A stretch of 64,000 nt of DNA from Candidatus Caenarcanales bacterium (GTDB lineage Bacteria > Cyanobacteriota > Vampirovibrionia > LMEP-6097): positions 1 to 64,000 of the forward strand of contig JABSOS010000002.1 of assembly GCA_013216135.1 (NCBI GenBank). The letters run 5' to 3'. The notes beneath the pieces were generated by a model that saw only the letters and a list, made by a program, of their open reading frames with translations, was not told the origin of the DNA and did no database searches. The position numbers and the translations under genes were made by a program. This document shows, piece by piece, positions 16,482-25,976 of this stretch. The number at the start of each line of letters is the position of its first letter. Within the stretch, counting starts at the first letter, position 1.

Positions 16482-17564
16482 ATGCAAAGTTTTTTCTTGC
16501 ACTTGTTATTAAGTACAGTTCTTAGTTTTAGCCTCATTAACAGCGCACGTGCGATTCTGAATAATGTTGATGAAACTATTTTACTAAGAGTCTTGATAGC
16601 TGAAAATGTAAAATCAATCAAAGTTAATGATAAAGAATATAAAGCTTCAAAAATTGAAAATCTTTCAAAGTTAAAAGTTAGTGATAACAATGAAAACAAA
16701 ATTTTAAAATTGAAAATCTGCAAATCCGATAAGCAATGTTATTTCTTTAAGACTAAGGGCGAAGTATTTATTAAAAAATTAAAATCACTATCAGTCTTTA
16801 ATCATATAAAACTTAAAGATTATCTCAGCTCAGTTATGGTTTCAGAAATGCCAAGTTCATGGCATAGAGAAGCATTAAAAGCTCAAGCAATCTGTGCAAG
16901 AACCTATGCTTTAAAACAGCTAGAAATTACTAAAGCTATGGAATATGACCTAAAGTCCACTGTCGCTGATCAAAGTTTCAAAGGCTTTTCAAAAGTACCT
17001 AAATTTGCAAAAGATCTTGTAAATGAGACTAAAAATAAAGTGGTTTTGGATAAATATAATTTACTAGCTGAAACATATTATAGTAGTAGCTCAGGAAATT
17101 ATACTGCAAGTCCAGAAGATACATGGGGAACTGCTCCTAGATATTATTTAACAAACAAGAAAAATGTATCTGAAGATACCGGTTTGAGAAATTGGCAAAG
17201 AAAATTTCGTTTTGATGAGTTCTATACAAAACTTGGTTTTAATAGCAAAGCTTTAAATTCTTCGCCAAGTAGTCCGATAAGTAAAATTATCCCAAGTCGC
17301 GATCTTGCTCAAAAGAATTTAAACTTATACATACCCAGTCTAAATATTTCACTTATCGGCGAAGAGCTTAGACATAAACTTTCCTTGCCAAGTACTCAAT
17401 TTACAGTTAACCTGAATATCAGTAGCTATTTATTTAATGGGCATGGTTTTGGTCACGGAATAGGTATGTCGCAATATGGTGCAAAAAAATTAGCAGAAAT
17501 GGGTAAAACATATATAGATATCCTTGATTTTTATTATCCAGGGACAAAAATAGTAAAAATTTGA
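16482..17564 (+). CDS. spoIID: SpoIID/LytB domain protein
   Basis: 360 aa, with an N-terminal signal peptide (MQSFFLHLLLSTVLSFSLINSARA). The SpoIID domain is clear: LKDYLSSVMVSEMPSSWHREALKAQAI with the catalytic Glu, ARTYAL, a middle with DTWG and Y-Y-S-S-S-S-G, and the C-terminal GHGFGHGIGMSQYGA followed by YPGTKIV. Known of the family: lytic transglycosylase acting on denuded peptidoglycan, in sporulation of Bacillus and, outside spore formers (including cyanobacteria-related lineages), in wall remodelling. No sporulation genes are in this window. ATG 16482 has no Shine-Dalgarno but a -10 six bases upstream (leaderless). Confidence 0.93.
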   Translation: MQSFFLHLLLSTVLSFSLINSARAILNNVDETILLRVLIAENVKSIKVNDKEYKASKIENLSKLKVSDNNENKILKLKICKSDKQCYFFKTKGEVFIKKLKSLSVFNHIKLKDYLSSVMVSEMPSSWHREALKAQAICARTYALKQLEITKAMEYDLKSTVADQSFKGFSKVPKFAKDLVNETKNKVVLDKYNLLAETYYSSSSGNYTASPEDTWGTAPRYYLTNKKNVSEDTGLRNWQRKFRFDEFYTKLGFNSKALNSSPSSPISKIIPSRDLAQKNLNLYIPSLNISLIGEELRHKLSLPSTQFTVNLNISSYLFNGHGFGHGIGMSQYGAKKLAEMGKTYIDILDFYYPGTKIVKI

Positions 17565-17642
17565 AAAAATTCAAAAATTATGTCAAAAAATATCATGCCC
17601 ACTCTTTATATAGTTATATAAAATTTCGGAGGAAAAAGTTTT

Positions 17643-17942
17643 ATGAAAGGTAAGTTAGAAAAGTTAATACAAGGCAACAAACTGTACTTAAAAGCAGGAG
17701 GACCGGGTGATGTATCAGCAGCGACAGCTGGACAGATCCAAACAAATAATAAAACCAGTGAAGGCAAAAAAACACAAGAAGCTAGAAATAGTATTGTTTC
17801 ATTAGTAAGACAAAATATTCCTGAAGGTGTAGAAGCTAAGAATAATTTAGTAGCATTTGCACTTTCTGGTAGAAGCACACAATCAACAGCGAATCTTGGT
17901 CTAGTTGATCAAGCCTTAACTGACCTTGGTCAAATTAGTTGA
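17643..17942 (+). CDS. small hypothetical protein, 99 aa
   Basis: No family was recognised. A strong GGAGG with 10-base spacing precedes ATG 17643, so it is probably well expressed. The N-terminus is basic with a Gly-rich turn (KAGGPGDVSAATAG); the rest is polar and Ala/Asn/Gln-rich with a helical C-terminus (NLGLVDQALTDLGQ). No signal peptide. It is followed after 58 bases by another unknown gene on the same strand. Confidence 0.6.
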   Translation: MKGKLEKLIQGNKLYLKAGGPGDVSAATAGQIQTNNKTSEGKKTQEARNSIVSLVRQNIPEGVEAKNNLVAFALSGRSTQSTANLGLVDQALTDLGQIS

Positions 17943-18000
17943 TCATTTAGTACTTTTAATCTATAAAAATAATTACTAATATGTGAATATATAAATCAAC

Positions 18001-18612
18001 ATGGCTGATATTGATAACGAGCTTGATGATTTATATAGCCAGCTAAGTTCTTTAAGCAACGGTGCTAAATCATCCCTTAGGTCAAATTCTTCTGGACTAG
18101 AAAAATTAGTCAGCAAGAAAAAAATTAATGATAGTTTTTCACCTAATAAAATTGATAGGGTGAAATCCATATTTGCTTCCGAAATAAACAATAGACAACG
18201 GGGTTCAAACAACAATATATTCGATAGCGCAGGATTAAAAGAGCGGGCTGATAAGCAGATTGATTTAGAGGCAAGCTTAAGCCAATTAAATCAAGATGAA
18301 ATTGAAGATATTGAAACTAAAGTTAGAGATAACTTAGGTAAAAAAGAAAATATCAGTGGCAACATCTTTCAAAAAATTAATAGCAACAAACCAAGTTTTG
18401 AAATTATTGATAACAGCGAAAGTGCTGTAACTATTTTAGATAGAGATGAATTAATAAGTAATAAAAGCTTATTTGTAAATCAGTCAAAAAGAAAGTCAGG
18501 CGAAAAACCAGCCGACAGGGATAATTCTAACTACGTAAACACATCTGCAAAATTACTTAAAGACAATAATACATTTGCACCACTGCAATTAAAAAAATAT
18601 AACAGTAGATAA
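18001..18612 (+). CDS. hypothetical protein, 203 aa
   Basis: No family was recognised. It is hydrophilic, rich in Ser, Asn, Lys and Asp, with heptad-like helical stretches (ADIDNELDDLYSQLSSLS, DLEASLSQLNQDEIEDIE), probably partly disordered. ATG 18001 has no Shine-Dalgarno; TATATA at 17988-17993 would give a one-base leader. It is followed by a very strong terminator. Confidence 0.65.
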   Translation: MADIDNELDDLYSQLSSLSNGAKSSLRSNSSGLEKLVSKKKINDSFSPNKIDRVKSIFASEINNRQRGSNNNIFDSAGLKERADKQIDLEASLSQLNQDEIEDIETKVRDNLGKKENISGNIFQKINSNKPSFEIIDNSESAVTILDRDELISNKSLFVNQSKRKSGEKPADRDNSNYVNTSAKLLKDNNTFAPLQLKKYNSR

Positions 18613-18636
18613 TTATAAATTTGCACTCCACACAAT

Positions 18637-18669
18637 AAAAAAGAGCTTGCTTCGGCAAGCTCTTTTTTT
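18637..18669 (+). terminator. strong bidirectional-type rho-independent terminator
   Basis: Perfect hairpin GAGCTTGC-TTCG-GCAAGCTC with a UUCG tetraloop, flanked by A6 and T7, so the stem can extend to 14 bp and it could work on both strands. Preceded by GCACTCCACACA (18623-18634), the same 12-mer found before the terminator at 4690. Confidence 0.95.
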
Positions 18670-18905
18670 AGTCATATTTAAAATTGAATAGAAAGTACAA
18701 ACAAGAAATCAAAAATACAAGGTGAGATATAAATTAGCTCAAAAAGGCCCTTACGCCAACAAGATAATACTAAAAAAATGAATCATTCTTCAAAAAAACC
18801 TATTCAAGAGCCATTTCAATTCCAGATAATACAATGTTATATTGAAGCACACAAGCTCACGTCACCTTATCGGCAATCGCGTTAACTTAGCTATTTTCTA
18901 TACAT
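18670..18905. other. non-coding stretch after terminator
   Basis: Apart from a 35-codon ATG-initiated frame at about 18779-18886 with no supporting Shine-Dalgarno, nothing was recognised. The region leads into the gene remnant that follows and may be part of the same decayed material. Confidence 0.3.
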
Positions 18906-19674
18906 GTACAAGAGGGAACTATAATTAAAATTATTCATAAAATTGATGATGTTGCTAGCTTAAGTATTTCAGCAAAACTAGAGTCTGAATTAAAAGGCAT
19001 ATCTAAAGCACAATGGATAATTTATCCAAAATAGATCTTGCAGATGCTCAATATACAGCCATGGAAGGTGCAATTTTAAAGGTAAGAAAATTATTCGTAG
19101 AGGGAATTAATGGTACCAACTCTGTAGAAGAGAAGAATGCTCTGCAACGCTGTAGCTACTGAAAATTCATCAATATATGGATTAAGACCAGTAAATATTA
19201 ATGGAGTTCATTTCAATAATGGTAATCCAACGATAACAGATGAGAACAGATTTTAATTAATAAAAATACCCTGGGGCTACAGTTGAAGCTAATTCTAAAA
19301 GAAAAATATAATTAACTGAGCCTAAGTCTCATTTTGCAGATACTGATATGGCAGAAGAATCAAGTAAATTGATTAAATCTCAAATAAGACAAACCGCATC
19401 TTCTATGTATAGCCAAGCAAATGTTCAAGCACAGTTTGTTTTAAATTTAGCACTGACACTCGTACAAAAATATGCACCTTACTTAAATATGTGCTATTAT
19501 TTTTGTATGGGTATTAAAGAAACATTTTTATTAGCGATGGCCACTATTACATGGGTATGTCTATTGGTAACTCTTAAAGGTGCATACGACTTAAGCACTT
19601 CTGATTCACAGAATCAAAGCTTCTTTCAGTTTTTATTCCAGAATTTAAGTAATCCACCTAGAGAGTGTTAATAT
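18906..19674 (+). pseudogene. decayed gene, several frameshifts and stops
   Basis: Coding-like pieces run end to end in changing frames. Piece A (18906-19034, ends TAG) reads TIIKIIHKIDDVASLSISAK. Piece B (about 19028-19162, TGA) reads DLADAQYTAMEGAILKVRKL. Piece C (about 19146-19256, TAA) reads NAVATENSSIYGLRPVNING. Piece D (19267-19311, TAA) is in the same frame as the last piece, which is open to 19671. The last piece contains a 107-codon frame from ATG 19348 with two hydrophobic segments (residues ~30-45 and ~55-75) that resemble transmembrane helices. This is best read as one former gene of about 250 codons broken at least twice by frameshift and twice by stops. Alternatively the last 107 codons alone are still a gene. 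No family was recognised. Confidence 0.55.
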
Positions 19675-19697
19675 ACAAGCCATTAAGTAGAATCAAA

Positions 19698-21323
19698 CTA
19701 TTCTCCAATGGTTTGATTTTTATTTACTTCTTCATCTTCATTGGCATCAAGATTTAAATCACCATCGGGGGAATCTTCAACTTCAAAAATAGCATCAACT
19801 GCATCTTGCACACCTTTGACCGTATCAAGTTCTTCAGTAGCTCCATCAAGACCCAGTTCTTCCCCAGCCTCAATATTTTCCTCTGTACCGAACTCATGCT
19901 CAATAAATAAATCAGAATTATCTATAACATTAGCCACTACACTTGCATCTTCCTGCACATCATTTAAGGCACTATCTAAATCTAACAAATCAGGAGTATC
20001 ATAAGTTCCGAGAGCTTTCTCAATAGATTTCTCTTGCTGACTTCTATCGCCATTCACGCCATCATGAAAAGCACCACTATTCTGCAATTCTTCTTTAATT
20101 TCATCACTTACGATAGGGCTCTGACTTAAATGTACTTGAAGTTCATTCCAGCCTTGCTTTAAACCTTCAGTTCGCATATCTAAATCATATCTAACCTGAG
20201 GAGTGTCCTCAAACTCACTATCTTCAAGTGCTAAAACTGATTCAAACTCAGCATTTGCTGAAGCTAACTCAGTATCAGCCCCACTAACTAAACCATTAAA
20301 TTCAGCTGTAGTTCCCACTAAATCTGTTTCTTGACTTTCAAGTCTTGCTACTTCAGATCTCATCGACTGTAACTCTTCAGCACTAGGCATATGATCAGGT
20401 TCAAAACCAGAAGCACCGCCTCTTTGTCCACCAAAACCAGCATTATTTAAATAATCATCCCAAGATTCATCTTGTAAATTATCCCAACCACCATTTCCAT
20501 TTGAAATATGGGCATTACCTTGATCATCTATACCAAATAAAGCAGCTCCATCAGCATCAGAACCTCTGAACATTTCACTTGCCTCAGCCTGTCTAAAGTT
20601 AGCCTCGCGATTACCATCATCAGCTGTATCATCACCAGTTTGAATAATATTATCTCCAGCTTTAACATAAACACCTGTGGTAAAGAAAACCTTGCTATGT
20701 GTATAACCACCAGCCTCATCTGTTCCTGCAACATTTTCAGTATTTAAAAATATCTCTGTACCATCACCTAAAATAAATGATGAATTATCCCCAAAGTGAA
20801 AATCATCTGCGCCATCAGCATTTAAATCTACATGTGGGTCACCCCAAATATGAGCTAAAGTTTCACCAGCTGGGTTTCTAATCCAAGTCTCATGTCCACC
20901 ACGATTAACATCTGTTTCTACCTGATAACCGCCACTAGTAGTAAAAACCGCATTTCCTTTTTCATTTATTGAAGTTTGAATCTGAGTTTTAGCTTCCATA
21001 GCTGCAAGCTCAGCCTCTTTAGTACCTAAAAGTCCTCTTACACCCATCAGCTCTGAATTGTAATGATCTAACTCACCACTATATACTCCGTGCTTACTAG
21101 CAGCAAGGTCAACTTCAGATGCCACTACATCTCTAGTTAAATCAGCGATTTTAACATTACCATCACCTTGACCAGGACCTAATAATTCATTTCGGGTTTC
21201 ATTTACTCTACCTACAGCATCATCATTTACAGTAGAAGCAGCTGCATTATCATCTACAGAAGTTGCATTATTTACACCTGTATTATTAATAGCTTGTGTT
21301 TGCGTATTTTGAATAGCCGTCAT
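19698..21323 (-). CDS. DUF1521-like (metal-inducible autocleavage) domain protein 1
   Basis: 541 aa, very acidic. Layout: a polar Asn/Ala-rich N-terminus (1-55), a coiled-coil segment (~60-112), the DUF1521-like domain (~115-285: NAVFTTSGGYQVETDVN, THE-type GGHETWIRN, HIWGDPHVDLNADG with Gly161-Asp162-Pro163, FHFGDNSSFILGDGTEIFLN, THSKVFFTTGVYVKAGDN), then helical acidic regions. Known: in the rhizobial type III effector NopE1, DUF1521 domains cleave themselves between Asp and Pro of a GDPH motif when calcium is added. The key GDPH and the Asp-rich calcium-like loop are present here. Unlike its two neighbours this copy lacks the C-terminal FGDI module. No signal peptide. ATG 21323 with GAGG 8 bases upstream. 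Confidence 0.85.
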   Translation of the reverse strand: MTAIQNTQTQAINNTGVNNATSVDDNAAASTVNDDAVGRVNETRNELLGPGQGDGNVKIADLTRDVVASEVDLAASKHGVYSGELDHYNSELMGVRGLLGTKEAELAAMEAKTQIQTSINEKGNAVFTTSGGYQVETDVNRGGHETWIRNPAGETLAHIWGDPHVDLNADGADDFHFGDNSSFILGDGTEIFLNTENVAGTDEAGGYTHSKVFFTTGVYVKAGDNIIQTGDDTADDGNREANFRQAEASEMFRGSDADGAALFGIDDQGNAHISNGNGGWDNLQDESWDDYLNNAGFGGQRGGASGFEPDHMPSAEELQSMRSEVARLESQETDLVGTTAEFNGLVSGADTELASANAEFESVLALEDSEFEDTPQVRYDLDMRTEGLKQGWNELQVHLSQSPIVSDEIKEELQNSGAFHDGVNGDRSQQEKSIEKALGTYDTPDLLDLDSALNDVQEDASVVANVIDNSDLFIEHEFGTEENIEAGEELGLDGATEELDTVKGVQDAVDAIFEVEDSPDGDLNLDANEDEEVNKNQTIGE

Positions 21324-21408
21324 AAAATATACCTCGAATCATTGTCAGACTAACAAAGTATATTTAAAGATTGATTAAGAACCCTAAGAATATTAAAAAA
21401 TATGAAGC

Positions 21409-23571
21409 TTAATTATTATTACCTAAACCAAATTGCTCCTCAAGCTCACTAATTACCCTATCGTTAATTCTTTGATTGACCCCAGCATTTCCAATATTCA
21501 CTCTTTCTAGATCACTTAATTCTTCACCTGTACCTAAAACTTCATCAACATAAGAGCGCATATCTTCATCGTATTGAAGGTGATTACCATAAAGCTCCTC
21601 AGCTTCCTCTTGACTAATATCACCAAAATCTATAGCTACATCATCTGCAATAGCAGATGTCGTCTCTTGATGACCACTCCAAAAATCAATAATCTCATTA
21701 GTTAAATCTAACTGAACTTGCAAATCTACTTGAGAAGCTGCATCTAAATTTTCACCATTCGCTGGGTCTAAACTATTAGATAAATCATCCTTTAAAGCTT
21801 CATTTAATTCTATAAAGTAATCATTCTTAGCTTCTTCAATAAATATTCCTGCAACTCCTTCAAAAGCTCCACCATTGTTTGCTCCTGGGACTCCCTCTGC
21901 ATCAAAATACATAGGATCGTCATCAAGCATTTTGGTGATATCACTATAGTCAGCTGTTACACCTTCAGTAGATATATTATTTGTAATTTCGTTGAGACCT
22001 GCTTTAGCCTCATCAATAACAGAATCTTCAGCTCCAGAGGCTATAAGATCTGCAATATTATTTGATGAGTCAACCATATCGGTTAAACCTTGAGTAAAAT
22101 TAGAATTATTTATCGAATCTTCAGTAGCATACTGAGCAAATTCTCCCTGAATATTTGATTCATCTATAGAATCAATTACACCAGCAACTATATTTTCATC
22201 TTCTTCAAGATCACCTAAAGCATCATCTAAATCAGTAAGAGAAGGAGTATCGTAAGTACCTAAACCATACTCAATTGATTTTTCTTGGGCACTTCTTTCT
22301 CCATTTGTAGCGTCATGGAAAGCACCATTATTTTGTAATTCGCCTTGAATTTCTTCACCTACTATTGGACTTTGACTTAAATGAACCTGCAAATCATTCC
22401 AACCTTGCTTTAAACCTTCAGTTTTCACATCAAGTTCGTATCTCATCTGAGGAGTATCTTCAAACTCGCTATCATCTAGAGCAAGAGCGGCATCATATTC
22501 AGCACTTGCAGTAGCCAAATCAGTATCAGCACCACTTTTAAGAGTTGTAAACTCAGCCGTCGTCCCTACCAGATCAGACTCTTGTCCTTCTAAAGCAGCG
22601 ATTTCACCTCTTAAACTTTGTAATTCATCAGCGCTAGGCATATGATCTGCTTCAAAACCTGAAGCACCACCATGTTGATTAGCAAAACTTGCATTTTCTA
22701 AATAACCATCCCATGATTCATCTTGAAGACTATTCCAGCCATCATTACCATTTGAGATATGAGCATTACCTTGATCGTCTAAACCGAATAGTGCTGCACC
22801 GTCAGCATCAGAACCTCTAAACATCTCACTTGCTTCAGCATTTCTGAATCCAGCTTCTCTATTGCCATCATCTTTGGTGTCGTCACCGGTTTGGATAACG
22901 TTATCTCCAGCTTTTACATAAACACCTGTAGTAAAGAAAACTTTACTATGAGTATAGCCACCAGCTTCATCTGTTCCTGCTACGTTTTCAGTATTTAAAA
23001 ATATCTCTGTTCCGTCACCTAAAATAAACGAAGAATTATCACCAAAGTGGAAATCATCTGCACCATCAGCATTTAAGTCTACATGTGGATCACCCCATAT
23101 ATGAGCTAAGGTTTCACCAGCAGGGTTTCTTATCCAAGTTTCATGACCACCTTGGTTAACATCAGTTTCAACTTGATAACCACCACTAGTGGTAAACACT
23201 GCGTTACCTTTGTCATTAATTTCTGTTTTAATCTCTGTTTTAGCTTCAAGAGCAGCAAGTTCAGACTCTTTACTACTTAAAAGTCCACGTGTCCCCATTA
23301 GCTCAGCGTTATAATAATCTAATTCACTGCTGTATACAGCATGTTTACTTGCGGCTAAATTAACTTCAGAAGATAATACATCTCTAGTTAAATCTGCAAT
23401 TTCAACATCACCATCACCAGTATCCTGAGGTAATAATTCATTTCTAGTTTCATTAACTCTATTTACGGCATCATCATTAGTACTAGCAGCTAAATTATCA
23501 TTTGATGCTGCTGAATTTACCCCTGTTGATGAAATAGTTTGTGTATTAGATACACTATTGATTGCTGTCAT
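21409..23571 (-). CDS. DUF1521-like (metal-inducible autocleavage) domain protein 2
   Basis: 720 aa, acidic. N-terminal ~400 residues closely match the neighbouring copy 1, including the coiled coil, HIWGDPHVDLNADG (Gly160-Asp161-Pro162) and the region up to QVHLSQSPIV. The C-terminal ~300 residues add long helices and a module ending VAIDFGDISQEEAEELYGNH then NDRVISELEEQFG, shared with copy 3 and with the protein at 50839-52671. The start is ATG 23571 (MTAIN, matching copy 1) with AGAGG 9 bases upstream; an in-frame ATG at 23592 is less likely. No signal peptide, so export, if any, would be by a type III or other one-step route. Function inferred only from the domain. Confidence 0.85.
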   Translation of the reverse strand: MTAINSVSNTQTISSTGVNSAASNDNLAASTNDDAVNRVNETRNELLPQDTGDGDVEIADLTRDVLSSEVNLAASKHAVYSSELDYYNAELMGTRGLLSSKESELAALEAKTEIKTEINDKGNAVFTTSGGYQVETDVNQGGHETWIRNPAGETLAHIWGDPHVDLNADGADDFHFGDNSSFILGDGTEIFLNTENVAGTDEAGGYTHSKVFFTTGVYVKAGDNVIQTGDDTKDDGNREAGFRNAEASEMFRGSDADGAALFGLDDQGNAHISNGNDGWNSLQDESWDGYLENASFANQHGGASGFEADHMPSADELQSLRGEIAALEGQESDLVGTTAEFTTLKSGADTDLATASAEYDAALALDDSEFEDTPQMRYELDVKTEGLKQGWNDLQVHLSQSPIVGEEIQGELQNNGAFHDATNGERSAQEKSIEYGLGTYDTPSLTDLDDALGDLEEDENIVAGVIDSIDESNIQGEFAQYATEDSINNSNFTQGLTDMVDSSNNIADLIASGAEDSVIDEAKAGLNEITNNISTEGVTADYSDITKMLDDDPMYFDAEGVPGANNGGAFEGVAGIFIEEAKNDYFIELNEALKDDLSNSLDPANGENLDAASQVDLQVQLDLTNEIIDFWSGHQETTSAIADDVAIDFGDISQEEAEELYGNHLQYDEDMRSYVDEVLGTGEELSDLERVNIGNAGVNQRINDRVISELEEQFGLGNNN

Positions 23572-23612
23572 CTCACCGAACCTCTCTTGCAATACAGATT
23601 ACCAGAAGATGT

Positions 23613-25817
23613 TTAAGAATCAGTTAATTGATCAGGAGAAAAACCATACTGCTTTTCAAGTTCACTAATAACCTTGTCATTTACACTTATATATAAGTTC
23701 ATGTCTTCTGCACTAGCCCTTGCTAAATCAGTATCTAATGCTTCAAACTGTGTTTTCTGATCTAGGAAATCAACTTGGTCTGCTTTATGAACTTCGTATA
23801 ATTGAAAAGCATCTTCTGAACTAATATCTCCAAAATCGACAGTTATATTATCAATAATTCCATTTATGGTATCACTCGATGACTGATTAAAATCAATGAG
23901 ATTATCGGTCATACCAATTTGTAAATTAACATCATCTGCAGAAGCTCTTGCAAGATCTGTATCAAGTTCAATAAATTCGTTAAACTGGTTATTCAAATCA
24001 TCTTTCAAAGCAATATTAATATTCAAATCACTTTGAGTCTGAGCCTGTGTTAAAAATATTCCAGCATTACCTAAATCAGAATCAGCTGGAGGGTTTTCAA
24101 AATCGATATCGTAGACTCTTTGCAAATCTTGATAATCAATACTTACTCCACCAGTCTCAGCATGTAATTCAAGGTTATTTAGAATTTCATTTGCGCCATT
24201 AATGGCATCACTAAAACCATTAGAATCCATCTCATTAATAGCTGTCATAGAATTATCTACAGCACCATTAAAATCTGCAATTCCTTGACTAAACTGATCA
24301 TTACCAGCAGCTTGAAGATTATCATATTCAATAGAAGCTTCTTCAAAGTCAGACGCCTCAACAACTAAATTAATACTTGTTAGCATTGACATAACAGTAT
24401 CTAAATTATCATGAGTATCCATCAAACCTTCATTTCGATACTCACCTCTATTAAAATCAGTTTGATCTTGCTCCATTTCGGATAAAGCACCTTGCTCAAT
24501 ACTTGAATACACAGAACTACTGTCATCTAAAATTGTTTTCGTTTCATCATCAACGAGTTCAGTATTTGCATGTAAGTATTCACCAATATTAGCTGTTCTA
24601 TTTACTAACTCTAAACTCTTTTGTTCAGCATTGAACCTAGTTTCATCATTATCCTCGAAGCCAGAATCATCCATTGCCTCATATCTCTCATAATCAGAGA
24701 CAGCAGAATCATAACTCTCTTCAGCTTCTTTACGAAGGAAATCGTACTGAAGGGTATTTGCAACTAAAGTCTCCTCTTCACCTTGAAGAGCCACTACTGC
24801 TTGTTCCATTGCATCTTTATCAGCTTGAATATCTGCAATTTGGCTATTACTCATTATCGCTTCAGGACTAAAGTTAGAATCCGCACCATGCTGATCATTA
24901 AAACTTGCATTATTTAGGTAACCATCCCATGATTCATCTTCTAATTGATTCCAAGTACCATCACTATCTTGGATGTGAGCAGCCCCAGAACTATCAAGTC
25001 CAAAGACAGCTGCCCCATCTTCATCTTTTCCGATATTCATCTCACTTGCAGCTACACCTGTTCTAAAACCAGTTTCCCGGTTACCGTCATCCTTAGTATC
25101 GTCACCAGTCTGAACTATATTATCGCCAGCTTTAACATAGACACCAGTAGTAAAGAAGACCTTACTATGTGTGTAACCACCAGCAGCGTCGGTACCAGCT
25201 ACATTTTGAGTGTTCAAAAATACTTCTGAACCATCTTCAAGCATAAATGAAGAATTATCTCCGAAATGGAAATCATCAACACCATCTGCATTCAGATCAA
25301 CATGAGGATCTCCCCAGATATGAGCCATAGTTTCACCTTCAGCATTTCTAATCCAAGTTTGGTGACCACCTTTGTTAGTATCAGTCTCAATAGTAAAACC
25401 ACCATGAGTGGTGAAAACTGCATTACCATTATTATTTATTTCAGTTTTAATTTCTGTTTTAGCAGATTCTTGACTTATTTGAGTTGCTTTCTGTGCAATC
25501 TCCCCTTCAAGCCCTGCAATTTGAGATCTAACACCATGAAGTTTAGACTGATAGTTAGAATACATGCCATCGTATATAACCATCTCAGTTTCACTAACTT
25601 CCATATCAGCTCTTGCAAGAGCAAGATAGGTATCTTTAAAATTATTATCTCCATCTGGAGCTGGGTTTGTAAGACCACTTGCAAGATCACCAATCCGCTG
25701 TCCTGCATTTAATAAAGATGCATCATCAGCAGCCTGTGGGTTATTTACAGCACTAGCAGCAGTATTTGGTGAAGAAACAGTTTCAACACTTCTATTTATA
25801 GAAGGATTTATAGCCAT
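23613..25817 (-). CDS. DUF1521-like (metal-inducible autocleavage) domain protein 3
   Basis: 734 aa, the most divergent of the three tandem paralogues. Its DUF1521-like domain (about 123-300) keeps NAVFTTHGGFTIETDTN, HIWGDPHVDLNADG (Gly169-Asp170-Pro171), FHFGDNSSFMLEDGSEVFLN and THSKVFFTTGVYVKAGDN. The C-terminus carries a tandem repeat: DTDLARASADDVNLQIGMTD, then VDFGDISSEDAFQLYEVHKA, then DTDLARASAEDMNLYISVND and VISELEKQYGF. The repeat DTDLARASA-x-D is the same as in the 50839-52671 protein. It is probably first of the tandem set on the minus strand. The spacing of 41 bases to copy 2 suggests co-transcription. Weak GAGAT before ATG 25817. Confidence 0.85.
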   Translation of the reverse strand: MAINPSINRSVETVSSPNTAASAVNNPQAADDASLLNAGQRIGDLASGLTNPAPDGDNNFKDTYLALARADMEVSETEMVIYDGMYSNYQSKLHGVRSQIAGLEGEIAQKATQISQESAKTEIKTEINNNGNAVFTTHGGFTIETDTNKGGHQTWIRNAEGETMAHIWGDPHVDLNADGVDDFHFGDNSSFMLEDGSEVFLNTQNVAGTDAAGGYTHSKVFFTTGVYVKAGDNIVQTGDDTKDDGNRETGFRTGVAASEMNIGKDEDGAAVFGLDSSGAAHIQDSDGTWNQLEDESWDGYLNNASFNDQHGADSNFSPEAIMSNSQIADIQADKDAMEQAVVALQGEEETLVANTLQYDFLRKEAEESYDSAVSDYERYEAMDDSGFEDNDETRFNAEQKSLELVNRTANIGEYLHANTELVDDETKTILDDSSSVYSSIEQGALSEMEQDQTDFNRGEYRNEGLMDTHDNLDTVMSMLTSINLVVEASDFEEASIEYDNLQAAGNDQFSQGIADFNGAVDNSMTAINEMDSNGFSDAINGANEILNNLELHAETGGVSIDYQDLQRVYDIDFENPPADSDLGNAGIFLTQAQTQSDLNINIALKDDLNNQFNEFIELDTDLARASADDVNLQIGMTDNLIDFNQSSSDTINGIIDNITVDFGDISSEDAFQLYEVHKADQVDFLDQKTQFEALDTDLARASAEDMNLYISVNDKVISELEKQYGFSPDQLTDS

Positions 25818-25976
25818 CTATCTCGAATCTCAGAACAAAACTAACACGTATAGTTTAATTTTTAGTTAAGCTAAAGACATTAGATTAACAAGCTTATCAG
25901 CACGCAATGTTGATTATCTAGATTAAAATTGACAAGATATAAGCATTAATACATAATTACATTTTAGGAGAGAGTC

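Noticed and set aside
18779-18886. 35-codon ATG frame after the terminator
   Set aside because: No Shine-Dalgarno or -10 at leaderless distance, and no recognisable product.
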